DNA of 64,000 bases from Ceratodon purpureus (Eukaryota; Streptophyta; Bryopsida; Pseudoditrichales; Ditrichaceae). A program made the translations under genes and the position numbers. Below are positions 1 through 11,505 of the stretch, piece after piece. The notes below the pieces were generated by a model. That model did no database searches. It had not been told where the DNA came from and saw only the letters and a list, made by a program, of their open reading frames with translations. Location of the stretch: positions 95,400,238 to 95,464,237 of the forward strand of contig CM026426.1 in assembly GCA_014871385.1 (NCBI GenBank), written 5' to 3'. Numbering within the stretch: position 1 is the first letter of the stretch; every line of letters starts with the position of its first letter.

Positions 1-1363
1 CCTGAAGAGATTGAAGGGCTATGTTAGGCAACGAGCGCAGCGCGAGGGATCTATGGCACGAGGGTACACAATAGAGGAAACGCTAGGGTTCTGCACGGAG
101 TACATGCAGGACTGTGAGCTAACGCGCAGAAGGATCTGGGACGACGAGGAGGAAGTTGGGGCAAAGAGCGAGTCCGTAGAGGGTACAGGTCGTTACAGAC
201 TCTTGACGTTGGATCTAAGGGCGTGGATTCACGAGTTTGTTCTCACGAACGCGGAGCCTCTACAGTCCTACAGTGAGTAAGTGTCACTTGGCTGAGAGAA
301 GACTTGTTTCAGTCATGCGATCTGTTTGGAAAGGGTGATATGACTGTGTTTAGTCCCGGAACTTGTTCTCTTTTCTACGTTTAGTCATCGACTCGCAACA
401 CGTGACTAGTGAATCTCTGTAGATGACCTTGCCTCTAGAACTGCTTACTGGTTTTGCACGCTGAAGACGTGGCATCCACTGTGGTTTCTTATCAGACGAC
501 ACCACATGGAGATGGAAGCGCGGTCCAAGATGCGTGATCAGATTCGACGTCGATCACGGGGTAGAAGAACGGAGTATCCATGGAACGCTCGGAAACAGCT
601 GTTTACTGACTGGTTTCCTGGTACAGTGGAACGGGATGTGGCAGCAGGCACACATGTGGCTGAAGATGTGCTAGCCCTTGTTTTGCCACCTTCCTGCGAC
701 GCAAAATCATATCGCAGCATGTATGCTTACGGGAATCACATACGTGTGCGAGGAGCAGAGATGGACTTGGCAACATGCGACAGCGGGGTAGCAGCAACAT
801 TCTCACAGTCTTGCCGTGCCAGCAGAAAGGACCAGAACCACAGACTTGCGAATGTGGAGTACGTGGGGTGGGTCGAAGAGATCATTGGCGTTGACTATGG
901 GAAGTTCGAGCTACTCGTACTATACTGTAAGTGGGTCCAAGCTACGTGAATTGGGCCACGGGCAACTATGAAAAAAGATGAGTACGGTTTCACCCTCGTG
1001 AAATTTGACCGCACCATTCCGTACTCTTCAGATTCGTTTGCGTTTCCACTTCATGCTCAACAGGTCTTCTTTGTGGACGACGTAGCACATCCTGGGTGGA
1101 AGGTTGTTCTTCGCAAAGAGGCGCGAAGTGCGAGGGTGACTTCCGTGGATAAACGGACTCAAGATCTACACTGTCTGAGCTTCCGTGACAATGCTGAAAA
1201 CCAGGGGTTGATGGCACCGACGGTCACTGACGATACCACAGCAGTGCCGCCTGTCTTATCAAATGCCAGAGAGCTCTCTAGCAACGAGGTGCAACTTGCT
1301 CTACAAGAGGAGGGAGAAGTGGATTACAATGATGAGTCACCGCAGCAGGATTGTACGCCTTAG
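1..1363 (+). pseudogene. CACTA (En/Spm, tnp2-type) transposase, C-terminal half
   Basis: Would act in the nucleus to mobilise a CACTA DNA transposon; only the C-terminal half is in the window, which starts inside the gene. Residues from 11-280 (KGYVRQRAQREGSMARGYT...) match the end of the DUF4218 region that follows the tnp2 catalytic core. 281-505 has no frame and carries a GTGAGT donor near 270 and a TCAG acceptor near 495, so is probably an intron. 506-1363 is one frame carrying DUF4216: YVGWVEEIIGVDYG, then VLYCKWV, DEYGFTLVKF, and HAQQVFFVDDVAHPGWKVV. An in-frame TGA at 947-949 splits it between CKWVQAT and IGPRAT, so the copy is probably dead. A second CACTA tail at 26.1-27.7 kb has the same domain order but an intron inside the HARQ/VYFVDD motif that is absent here. 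Family assignment is strong; the exon limits are inferred. Confidence 0.85.
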
Positions 1364-1479
1364 AGAACCTTCATACATCACAAGAGTATTCACAAAGATC
1401 GTGCAGTTAAGGAATGAGAGTTATATGGACCTCTGTAATGAAAGAGCATGATATTACCTGTATAAGCAAAGCTGTTATT

Positions 1480-1800
1480 AAAATGCAACTCATCACCGAC
1501 AGAAGTGAAGGGAACTCTCTGGATGACTATGTTTCCTTGCAGCCATTACCAGTTTTGGTCAAGAAAACTATCCACATGACTATGTTCCTTTCTAGTCATT
1601 ACCAAATTTAGTGGAGAAAGCTGTCATCATGACTTTGTTACTTTGGAACTTTATTACCACGTTGAGTAAAGAGAACAGTCTACATTACCATGTTACTTTG
1701 AGACTTCCCTCCTCAATTCCGTATAGAAAACTATTAACATGACTATGGTACTCTGCAATCATTACCAAATTCAGTAAAGAAAACCGTCCACATTAGTACG
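1480..1800. repeat. Degenerate ~70-bp tandem repeats downstream of CACTA fragment
   Basis: Four or five imperfect copies of a unit containing CATGACTATGTTCCTTT, then TCATTACCAAATT and AGTAAAGAAAACTGTCCA, follow one another. A weaker related block lies at 2480-2600. Subterminal repeats are typical of CACTA elements, so this may be the 3' subterminal region of the element whose transposase ends at 1363. I could not find a clear TAGTG terminus. Confidence 0.5.
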
Positions 1801-3298
1801 GAACAAGATGCGTTGTAAAAATATAGGTCGGAATTGTAAAAATCTTAAATATTATTCCCAGGAATATAATTTGAGAATTCAAAATATCCACCGAAATAAA
1901 ATTATACGTGTACAAATAAAAGAATTATGAATCAGAGTGCTAGGTATGTCGTGATCTTCAAATGGGAAATTGAATTTGGAACCTTATACCTTCAGACAGG
2001 GGTTTCATTTTATATAAATTGTGCTAGTCCAATTAGTAATATGCATTCCAGAAATATAAGAAGAATAGTAAATTATTATACATGGTCAAACTAGTAATAA
2101 TTTATATAAAAGGGACTCTGAGAAGGTAGTACATTCAAAAAAATAAAAACATATAAATTGTATTCGCAGCCCACATGTTTTTTTTACGTCTAACTTTTAA
2201 ACGTACTTGATTATAAAAACATAATATCTAAACCAAGAGATAATGCCCGCTTATAGTAATGAAATGAACTTGAAATCCTCAGATCACCTAAAACATAGTT
2301 GGAGGGCAAGTACCTTGAATTCACCAAGGAAATTCGAAATGCTCTTCAGTTCCTGATTTACATAATCTACTACTAATTCTTTTCTAAGCTGAAAAATAAT
2401 CCTAGACATATTTATATAAAGATTATTCTAGATTTAGATAAAACTACATGACTACATATGGTCACCCAAATCAACTCTATTACAACATTCAGTCATACAG
2501 AAAACAATGACCAATATAAGTAAAGGAAACTGTCTATCTGACAGTCATAACGACTATGTGAGTATGACTGCAGATAGTAAGCACTCAATACATGAGTATG
2601 GGAACATCGCAGGGGAAATGTGGCTCGTTCCCGAAGACGTTCCCACCCAAATCCTCAAAAAAATGACTGGGTACATGACTAATCCGTGACTAGTCCATGA
2701 CTGGACCCTGTTGTGACCGATGTTTGACTGAACTAATGACTGATGTGACTAGCCGGTCACATGGGCCGGTTTACATCTAGTCACATTGGGCTGGATTTGT
2801 TGTAGGGTGCGGTTCCGCTTGGGGTACCCCACCCCGGACACTCTGTACCTCCGGACCGCGACATGATGGGTGTCCACTCTTGGTGGTACAAACCACGCCC
2901 CGGCATCATTGAGTCCGTTGCTGGACCCATCTGTGGCGGGAATCAAGGAACTCTTCCCGCGCCATCTTGCCTGCGTGGCTAGCTTCTGCACCAACCCAAA
3001 TTTGCCCCGCCCTTTTTGGGTACAAAAATTCTTTTCCGCAGTATCCTCCCTCATCTTTCCAGCTTCGACTTGTACTTCGCATTTACTTCCCACTTTCTGT
3101 GCGGATCTGTCAAGCTCTGTCCGCGGTAAGGTCATCTTCTTCTTGCATCATGCACCATGCACGTTGCTACCATGCACTTCTTGTTGCTACCATGCACGTT
3201 GCTGCTTGTGCTCTCATTTGCTGCGTCAATGTGTATCTTCTTGCTGCGACAATGTGTAGCTTAAGGTGTTCTCTGTTCTTGTTGTTGTTGCACTGTAG
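1801..3298. other. Spacer without a supportable gene
   Basis: 1801-2640 is AT-rich with no long frame. 2655-2780 is dense in TGACTAGTC/TGACTGA-like words, possibly more CACTA subterminal sequence. 2780-3298 is more GC-rich, has overlapping short ORFs on both strands that resemble nothing, and includes a small repeat of CCATGCACGTTGCTA near 3148-3210. It probably holds the promoter and leader of the gene at 3299. Confidence 0.5.
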
Positions 3299-4678
3299 AT
3301 GGAGAGTTCGCAAATTGCTGCAAAGTCCTTGAACGCCGATCCCCTTCTCGTCAAATTTAGTTCCAATCTTCCCTCATCTGGTATGATAGTTGACGAGATT
3401 CGAGATGAAATTCCAGAGTATGTAGTTTCGAAATATTTTGGGCCAAAGGCTTCAAAATCAGGGTGGAAGTTTACCAAGCACACAACTCCTGAACAAGCCG
3501 CTGCAATCTTTAGTCTCTGGAAGAGAGTGTATGATGATGATCATATGCCCAACAAGGAGATTTCCTTGCAGTTTGCAAGGGGTCTTATTATGCAACAAAC
3601 TCAGCCCGTTAACTGGGCTGAGTTTGCTGTAAGGAGGCATAGGTATAGACAACAGTTGAGAGAATCAAAGAAAATTAGTAGTGGAAAGGGCGGTGATAGT
3701 CTTGGAGGGGTCCAAGTGTTCGGAAAGAAACGATTGCAGGCTGAGGTTTCGAAGGAGGTGCCGTTGCCATCTGTGCTGAAGCTAACAATCAAAGACGAGG
3801 TTCAGGAGGGATGTGAGATGGGGAAGAAGTTGGTCACGGCGAAGGTAAAAGCCCATAAGGTGAAGCTGTCCGATGCTGCTCCTCGTTGGGTGCAGAGTGA
3901 CATGCATGCCATATCTGGCGTCATTGAGAGCACCGAGAGTTTGTTGGAAGGTTGTCAGGTAGAGCTGAAAGAAAGATTGGTCGAAGTCGAGGGACTAGAG
4001 GGTCAGTCGAGGAGGGCGGCTATTATGTTGTCAGATAGGGTTCTTATGTTGGAAGATCAGGAGCGGGAGCTCGCAAACTTGTCTGAGCAACATGGTGACA
4101 AGGTGCAGAGTGATGACCTTTCGTTGTCCATAGCCCTTGAAGCAAAATCAATTGCTCATTGCAAGTCACTTGTTGCTGGGTGTCAGGCGGATTTGACATC
4201 AGTTGAAACACGTTTGCGTGAGAGCTTGGAGAGACAAGAAAACGTACAGAGTAGGGTTTCAGGTTTAGAACGCCTGCTTGTTGGCATGCGTGACCAGTCC
4301 AAGAAGATGGGTGAGGGGACAGGGTTGGCCTTCTTTCCAAGACCGCTTGGAAATAATCCAGAGAAGCCCCTCTCCGAGGTTCACATCCTCAACCCTTGCC
4401 CCGTTTGCGGGTATTGGTACATACAGAACAACTTTGTCTCCTTAGGGTGTGGACACACCTATCATGGATTCTGTTTAGCTCATCATGCAAGCACAAGTTC
4501 AGTCTGCTGCTTTCAGGGCTGCAGAGAAGATTTTTCCGCAGATTGCGTTACTTCAATTGGTATCTTGGTTCCGCAACAGATTAGCGACCTCTGTTACGAC
4601 GTTAAGGTTGAAGACGCACAAGCAGGTCAGGGAGGAAAGTCGAGAACCCTAGGTGATTTCTTGGTCCTTGTCATTTGA
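3299..4678 (+). CDS. Coiled-coil protein with C-terminal RING-like Cys/His cluster
   Basis: An uninterrupted 459-codon frame starts at an ATG after a T-rich leader. I do not recognise a named family. The first ~100 residues look globular (KYFGPKASKSGWKFTKHTT). Residues ~130-200 are basic. Residues ~205-345 are rich in Glu, Leu, Gln and Arg with heptad-like spacing and are a likely coiled coil. Residues ~365-412 hold a Cys/His cluster: CPVCG, then LGCGHTYHGFC, then CCFQGC. Spacing is RING/treble-clef-like and would bind zinc; E3 ligase activity would be inference only. The last residues may run into an intron, since AG|GTGATT occurs at the LGDF codons, so the true C-terminus is uncertain. The next gene downstream also encodes a RING finger. 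Codon continuity suggests a functional or recently functional gene. Confidence 0.7.
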   Translation: MESSQIAAKSLNADPLLVKFSSNLPSSGMIVDEIRDEIPEYVVSKYFGPKASKSGWKFTKHTTPEQAAAIFSLWKRVYDDDHMPNKEISLQFARGLIMQQTQPVNWAEFAVRRHRYRQQLRESKKISSGKGGDSLGGVQVFGKKRLQAEVSKEVPLPSVLKLTIKDEVQEGCEMGKKLVTAKVKAHKVKLSDAAPRWVQSDMHAISGVIESTESLLEGCQVELKERLVEVEGLEGQSRRAAIMLSDRVLMLEDQERELANLSEQHGDKVQSDDLSLSIALEAKSIAHCKSLVAGCQADLTSVETRLRESLERQENVQSRVSGLERLLVGMRDQSKKMGEGTGLAFFPRPLGNNPEKPLSEVHILNPCPVCGYWYIQNNFVSLGCGHTYHGFCLAHHASTSSVCCFQGCREDFSADCVTSIGILVPQQISDLCYDVKVEDAQAGQGGKSRTLGDFLVLVI

Positions 4679-5015
4679 GTTTAGTGAAATTGCTTGTTGT
4701 TATTTTTTATACTGCGATGGTGGACAGTATGCTACTGGAAAGGAAGAGACAAGGGTTGGGGTGGATGTGTTGGGAATGGAAATGGGTGCTTCTCTGCTGG
4801 CGATGGTGCTTGTGCACTGCCTGGAGGTTGTGTTCTTTTTTGGTTATTCTGTCTTGTTGTGTAGTCGTCAGTTTTCTTGTGAGATTTTTGTGTTTGGTGT
4901 CAAATAGGTCTCGAGCAATTGCGACTCCCAGCAGCTCTGCTTGGAGGTGAGAATATGTTTTTATGTGTAGGGGTTTCTTCTCCTGCTTGGGCGTTTGTCG
5001 TTGGCAGCTTCAAGT
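4674..5015. repeat. Direct repeat, copy 1 (~330 bp)
   Basis: Sequence from GCGATGGTGGACAGT through the stretch ending TCTTCTCCTGCTTGGGCGTT recurs ~728 bp downstream with scattered substitutions. It lies immediately 3' of the coiled-coil gene, so it may be duplicated 3'-UTR or terminal intron. ORFs inside it (tryptophan-rich, overlapping) are unlikely to be coding. Confidence 0.75.
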
Positions 5016-5416
5016 ACTTTTTTGGAGTGATATTTTCTGCTGAGCTGAGAGCAGCTCGCAGATGGAACGGCGGGTTTTGAAGTTGTTTACTGTCTCTGAC
5101 AGTGATACCGTCTCTTGGTTTTCTTTTTTAATTACAGCTCACGATATAGTTTTTCTTCTCTTAGTTTCTGCGGCATTGGTTATTAATTAGTGTACCGTCA
5201 CTCCATGTGCTTATGGACTCTGAACCTCTTGCGATACGTTGTTGCGAAACTGAGTGGAAGTCAGGTTGTGGGTTGTTTGTTTGTGGGGTTTCTTGAGAAA
5301 GCCCTAGCGGCAGGGTTGGATGTATGTATGTATTGCCTGATGGAGCTCTTTCGGTTCTTTTATTCCAGGTTGAGTCTTTAGATGTGGTGGTGGTTTTGTT
5401 TTTGTTTTTGTTTTAT

Positions 5417-5742
5417 TTTTGAGTTTAGCTTTAGCTTTTACGCGATGGTGGACAGTTTGCTACTGGGAAGGAGGAGACGGGGTTGGGGTGGACGTGTTGG
5501 GAATGGGAATGGGTGCTTCTCTGTTGGCGATGGTGCTTGTGCACTGCCTGGAGGTTGTGTTCTTTTTTGGTTATTCTGTCTTGTTGTGTAGTCGTCAGTT
5601 TTCTTGTGAGATTTTTGTGTTTGGTGTCGAATAGGTTTCGAGCAATTGCGACTCCCAGCAGCTCTGCTTGGAGGTGAGACTATGTTTTTGTGTTTATGGG
5701 TTTCTTCTCCTGCTTGGGCGTTCGTCATTGGCTGCTTCAGTT
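5417..5742. repeat. Direct repeat, copy 2 (~330 bp)
   Basis: Second copy of the 4674-5015 unit, same orientation, beginning near TTGAGTTTAGC and ending near GGGCGTTCGTCATTGGC. The ~400-bp spacer between copies is not duplicated. High identity suggests a fairly recent local duplication. Confidence 0.75.
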
Positions 5743-5999
5743 TGAATCAGTTTGAATTTGTATAGGGGTTTGAAGTGAGGTTGCTAACGGATTACAAAGA
5801 ACTCTTTTGGACTAGAGTTGTTGTGTCCAAGTATATTGATGTAGAGCTTGAGGACTGGGGAACTGTTTGATTTTTCGGACTGCTTCAGGACTTGTCTACG
5901 AAGAGATCCACTTGAAAAGTACTTCTTGTGGACTTCGTCTGCAAGATCCTTCCACTATCCGCGCTGAGTCTTTGCTACTCCGGTGATAGGATACGTTTG

Positions 6000-6470
6000 A
6001 TCTGTTTGTAGATGTTGTAGTCTGTTTGAAGTCCTTGAGTCATTTCATGGTGTGATGGAGTCCTTGAGTCTGTTCTGTTTCGGAGTCCATTGTTTGAAGT
6101 CCGCTGATGTCCGTAGACGCTTTGCTTGAAGTCTGGTGGAGTCTGGAGAGGCGTTGCTTGAAGTCCGGTGACGTCTGAAGTCCAAAGTAGTGTGTGATGT
6201 AATCCTTGAGTCCGTTTAGATTTAGAGTCCTTTCCTTATGCATTGTGGAGTCCGGAGTACTTGAGTCTGTTCCGTGTTGTTCATAGTCCTTTTTCCCTGT
6301 CCGAGCCGTTGTCCTTGTCTGTATCTGTTCTATTGATAGTCCTTTGCCATTGTAAGGACCCTAACTTTCTAGTTCCGTTTTATTAATCTCAGATTCCGTT
6401 AATTGCGATTCCCTTTCTTGTCATTCCGTTCCTTGTGATAGAGTAGAGTCCGTTTTATAAAGCTAAGACT
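6000..6470. repeat. Degenerate AGTCC-rich repeat tract
   Basis: Many scattered copies of GGAGTCC, CTTGAGTC and TTTGAAGTCC with variable spacing fill this tract. A related tract in the opposite orientation lies at 12815-13135 inside an intron of the minus-strand DDE-like gene. No coding frame is supported. Confidence 0.5.
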
Positions 6471-6680
6471 TTGTTCTTTGTGGATCTTGAAGGAATAGAA
6501 ACGAAGCCAAAATTAGAACAAGGTTCTCGACCAACATTGCAGCTATGTGGTTTAGGGTCCTGAAGCACTTCAGCGTCAACAGCTCAGACCTCTCACCCTT
6601 GCAGCGAGTCTCCGCAGAGAAGAGAGGAGAATGCGCTAGGCACAAGTAGCTGTGGTGCCCGTTCATTTTCTGACCGTGAT

Positions 6681-7615
6681 ATGGCTCTAGTGACTAGCTT
6701 CAATCAGTCACAATCGAGTGTTAGCAGCATGGCAGCAGATGGAAGATCCAGCGAAATTTGCAGCATGTGCAAGACAAAACCGTCTGCAGTGTCTCTTACG
6801 GTAAATCTCTAACTTTTTCATTTTCAAAATGAGGACAGCTTGATGAGAACGCTGCACTTATGATCTATGTAATTGTTTTTAAAGTTTTGCCTAATAAATC
6901 TCTTTTGCAGGCATGTGGACATGATACTTTCTGTTTTAAATGCATCTCCGGTGTGGAGAAATGCCCATTATGCTCGAAGGAGGTTGCGGGATGGGTTCCT
7001 TTGCAGCAGAAGTTGAGCGTGCGCCCATTGCTCGTTTCACCTCCTGCTGCTGCTGTAGAAGACCGGGAAGACCTTGAAGATAGCGATGACGAAGTGGGTG
7101 CAGGGCTCGTGCATTGGTGTAACGACGACGTGTTCTCAGAGGGGGGCGTGCGGACAATGGTCGGCAACGATGCAAATAAGAAGAAGCGGTTAGACCTGAG
7201 TGAGGAGTTGCCAAAGAAGGAGAGGCCCCAGGAAGAAAGGCCCGTCGATGAAGCAGCAAAAAATCCGGATAGAATTGAATTACCAGCCCTTGAGCTTGAG
7301 AAAACATTTAGTCGTCGTGTTGTGAGGACTATGGCCGAAGTTGAGCCCGTGATAGCTGATCTAGCAACCCAGTCTGCAAAGCCAACAGCGGCGTTGTGCA
7401 AGAAGCAAGGCCGCTTGTCAATTGACATAGAAACCTTGAATCATACACGGCTTATGGAGCGACCCCTTACTGAAATCTTAGCAGAGAAGCTCGTCAGCAC
7501 GACCAGGGGGAAGAGGTCTGAGGCAGCTTCGACGTGCGTGGGGAAGAAACTCCGGACAGGGACCACCCGGGCCAATCAGTGCCGCTTGACCGTCCCTGCC
7601 AAATTTCGAGATTAA
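6681..7615 (+). CDS. RING-finger protein, two exons
   Basis: Exon 1 is 6681-6800 (40 codons from ATG), followed by a donor GTAAATC; exon 2 is 6911-7615 after acceptor TTTTGCAG. Both junctions are phase 0. Joined, the first ~65 residues form a C3HC4-type RING: EICSMCK, then ACGHDTFCFKC, then CPLC, with the intron falling inside the finger just before ACGH. The remaining ~210 residues are acidic then basic and low in recognisable domains (EDLEDSDDEVG, then KKERPQEERPV). The total is 274 residues. A RING of this kind usually recruits an E2 ubiquitin-conjugating enzyme, so an E3 ubiquitin ligase role is plausible but not shown. The frame is intact and the splice sites are canonical, so this is one of the best gene models in the window. 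Confidence 0.75.
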
Positions 7616-9476
7616 CAAGGATATTAGTTCGTGCATTTAATGGGCTACAGAGGTTTACAACATTTGGACTCTAGAATTTCACAAGACAAGGGGAGTACAA
7701 TTTGAGGTAGATTTAGTTTGTTCAAGAAACTGTTTTATTCATGATACCGAGGAGCCAAACTTGAATGCAGCCACCTGGTACCTTGAGATATCCATCCTGT
7801 GGTTTCCATGCACAAACGTTGGGTTTTTGATGAAATTATCCGTGGATAGACATCTTTGGGTTGTGCGTTTGTACTAGTTTGTGCTTGAATGATGCATAAT
7901 GTCAGGGACAATGTTTCTCAATGTCCTTCAGGGCATCTTGAATCATTCTATGCCAATGGATATTGTACCGCTTATTTAGAATGTTGTCATAATGCTTCCG
8001 GACCCGTTGTTGCTTTACGACGTTTTGAAACATGTTGATGCACAGGCTCTATCAGTCAATGTGAATTTGATGGATTAGTTTTCTGGGACCCAAGTGAGAA
8101 AGCTGTCTTATGGTTAAGTTTTCACGATTTGTTATGTAGTGATGATGCGATTGAAGGACAACGATTTTGATGAGCGTTTCGTTAGTAATGTGATGCTTTG
8201 TCTTCTTTATCAGGATCATGAGCAGATGACCGGAAGGATTACCCCAAGAAACGAAACTGTAGTGCGAAGGTCTCTGTTCATGCATGCTCAGCAATATTAT
8301 CTGAAGAGTATTGCATTGATCGATCCTGACTCATCACTAAGAGATTGGTTCTTTTATCTCATCAATACTGTGAAAGATTGGTGAAAGATTGGTGCATTCT
8401 CTTCCATTACCAGTTTTGCTTTCCTCCTCTGCACTGGCATGTGTGTGAGCTAGTACATTTGAGAATTAACAGCCCGGCTCATATACTAGATCATCATCTT
8501 TGAACCAGATCGGCATGTGGATCACCGAAATTTTGAAGACACTTTTAGCCAATGGCAATCGTAAAATTTGTGAAGAGTAAATTTTGACTCTTCCGAAAGC
8601 GAGACAGAGTACGAATTCGTGATCTACTCTATTTATGCGCGTTGTAGGGAGCAGAATTGAAAATTCTTGTATTAACTTGGACTTTGGAAGACCCATAACA
8701 AGCCCGCAGACAACTTTGAAACTTGAGAGAAGGCAGGTGAACTTAGCCGTAACCTTCACTTGTGCAATTTAATACCATTGTTTTATTATTATGGTATTGC
8801 TTTTGTGAGCAATATAACGTATGCAAGGTTGCACATAACTTGGCGTGGAGCATATTCTCAAACTTTGCTTATGTGTTCAAAGATGGTAGAAATCCATCAA
8901 GTTACTGTGGGCAGAACTGATGAAGAAAATATTAGTTGAGCTCCCAGCATGGTTCTTTCCCTTGCATTCTAGCAACCCAGATGTAATATGAGTGTGTCAT
9001 AATACAAATTTACAAGGTACGCAAGTCAAAAGCTTCAGTGTACGCTGTTTTCTTCTAGTTGAATTCATGAATAACATGAACATACTGAACATTTAAACAT
9101 GAACATGCACATACTGATATCACTAAGACAACAGTGGTTACCATCAATTACAAATATATATTCCAACAACTCCGGATTAACAGTGACTACTTTCATACAC
9201 AGTAGAGAAAGCTAACACTAGAGTTACAACAGGTGGAGAATGTTTACTGAAATCCTTATTAATACAAAAATGTAATAAGAGCAATACATGAAGAGAAGCA
9301 GGCTTCCCGAGAGCAGAAGTACTGATTGCATAACTATGTCTGCAGCCACCTACTATCGATAAGAAAAATCAGTCTAAGCAAACATCTATCTTCCACCACC
9401 TTCTACCAAGAACAAAACTACCAAGATGAGCTGAATCTGATCGCACTGATCTAAGAGAAAGTCGGAATCTCAATCT
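7616..9476. other. Intergenic, no supportable gene
   Basis: AT-rich sequence. A small plus-strand frame at 8139-8384 (81 codons) starts with tandem ATGs and reads as a plausible soluble peptide, but it has no recognisable motif or flanking splice signals and I would not call it. The rest shows scattered stops in all frames and probably contains the 3' end of the RING gene and the 3' UTR of the minus-strand gene ending at 9477. Confidence 0.5.
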
Positions 9477-10619
9477 TTAGACAGCTAACTCTCCTTCACT
9501 GTCAGATTCGTCGGAAGAGCTCCCAGAGTCAGAATCATCATGTTCTTCGTCTTGTGCATTAAGATCCTCTTGATCACGTCGACTCTGCAAAGCCTCTTGG
9601 ATGTGCGACAAGGTACTGTCACTAAGCTGAAAAACAACTTGTTTACCCTTCTGCTTATGTGGTGCCTGCGTCATAGAAAACTTAGATGCGCACACAAGGT
9701 GAGAATAAACACGGGAAACTCCAGCTTCTCGCAAAAAGACATACGAATTTGGTAGTCTACCTCGCTGGCGGTAATAGTACCCCTCTAGAATCTCGTCTCC
9801 GTCGTCAATCACGGTGTCCCAAGCATCTCGGGTAGACGGTCCATGATACACGTGCATTGACTTGGTACATTGCAGTACATAAAACTCAGCACCGTCATCG
9901 TCCAAATTCTCCGGGTCAGCCACAATCGCAAAATGATCCCCAACTTGGCACTCAGAAGCTAAAATATTGTCTCCAGTCTCTACAATCCAATCTGGATCAG
10001 GGTCCTCACTCTCCTGCACGGCATCGTTGCTAGACACAGGCTGCAACATCACCAGGTCCCATGAACGTGCATGTGCAACGCTCAAACACACTCAAGAGCC
10101 TTGCCTTGCACATGCAAGGCAGAAGCAACTAAAGTCCCTGCACTCCAAGAGGACATTGTTTGTATGGGAAACTGATCTAATCGAGTGCATGGATCTACTT
10201 CCAGGGACTGTCTGACATGCTAGGGGTTTATCACGGGGAACATCAGTAAGGCCTATTAAATGAAAATGTCTTGAAACGTGACGTCTAGCATGTGGGTGTG
10301 CTGCATGCTCTAGATTCATTTGTACTCTTAAAAAGTTGACTACATCGGCAGCATTTTGAAGCTTCACAGAATCTTCCTTTACCTGCTCTCTACGAAGAGC
10401 CTGCTTCACACATGCCCCAGCGCCGTCGTGGGGGCCCTTCCCATGCCCCGTACCCCAGTAGTTCCAGTCCATCATGCAACCTGTAGGTAATTTTTCTGAA
10501 ATTGTCAAACTTGGATACCTGCATCAAGAAATTCACCTGCATCAGTAGATTTAAAATTGAAGTGAAATACTGCAGTTGAATTTGTTTAATTTATAAAACA
10601 TTAAACTAAAATGATAACA

Positions 10620-10830
10620 ACCAATGTAACCAAACAAAGCAACCGAAATAGTCACTGAGGAACCGAGACAGCAAGCAAAGCAAGCACAGCAAGCACAGCA
10701 AGCAAACAGTCACCGAGACATCAAGCAAAGCAAGCAAACAGTCACCGAGAAAGCAAGCAAAGCAACCAAAACACCTAAGAGAGAACACCGAGACACCAAG
10801 CAAAGCAACCGAAACACCTAAGACAAAACA
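10620..10830. repeat. Intronic CAAGCAAAGC/CACCGAGA-rich tandem tract 1
   Basis: Within the third intron of the minus-strand DDE-like gene, words such as CAAGCAAAGCAA, CACAGCAAG, ACAGTCACCGAGA and CCGAAACACCTAAGACA alternate in short irregular tandem. The same vocabulary recurs at 11255-11505. Confidence 0.65.
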
Positions 10831-11254
10831 CCTAAGACAGAACTACAACAAGAGCAATATTTGAAGCCAAAGCTTCCCGAGAGATCTGAGAACTGTTCAA
10901 CTCTGTCCACCGAATAAATAAGTAAATTATCAATTTAAACTATAGGTGGCGAGAATGTGATACGATCACACAAGAATCCGTCAAAGTTGGGCTGAGAAGA
11001 TTAACAGCGAGACTCTCTACTAATCACTGAACTGAATTGCAGTTGAACTCTGTAATCACCTATTTAGAGCATGAACCATCGTATTGTCAGTAAGAGCAAT
11101 TAAAATCATACTCGGGATAAAAGAAAAGTTAGTATAATACTATCCACTGTTAGAATAGGACAGTTACCATATTGGATCACAAGTCACATTTAAGAATTCT
11201 AAAGAATCTACAATTGGTAAAGATGCGAGGCACATCAGAGTGATCTCAGAAAAT

Positions 11255-11505
11255 CTGGAAGCAACCGAAGCAGTCACCGAGGAACTGAGACAACAAAGCA
11301 AGCATAGCAAGCAAACAGTCACCGAGACAACAAGCAAAGCAACCGAAACAGCAAAGCAAGCAACCGAAACATACACCAAGAGCCAAAAATTAAATTCAAG
11401 CAACCGAAACAGTCACCGAGATGGACACCAAAAAGGTCACCGAAACAGTCACCGAGATGGACACCAAAAAAGTCACCGAAACAGTCACCGAGATGGACAT
11501 GAAGA
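11255..11505. repeat. Intronic tract 2 ending in a 36-bp triplicate
   Basis: The first part repeats the words of 10620-10830. From about 11400 there are three head-to-tail 36-bp units, each reading GTCACCGAAACAGTCACCGA followed by GATGGACACCAAAAAG with one-base variation. It ends just before the exon 3 donor of the minus-strand gene. A 92-codon plus-strand frame across it is a by-product of the repeat. Confidence 0.75.
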
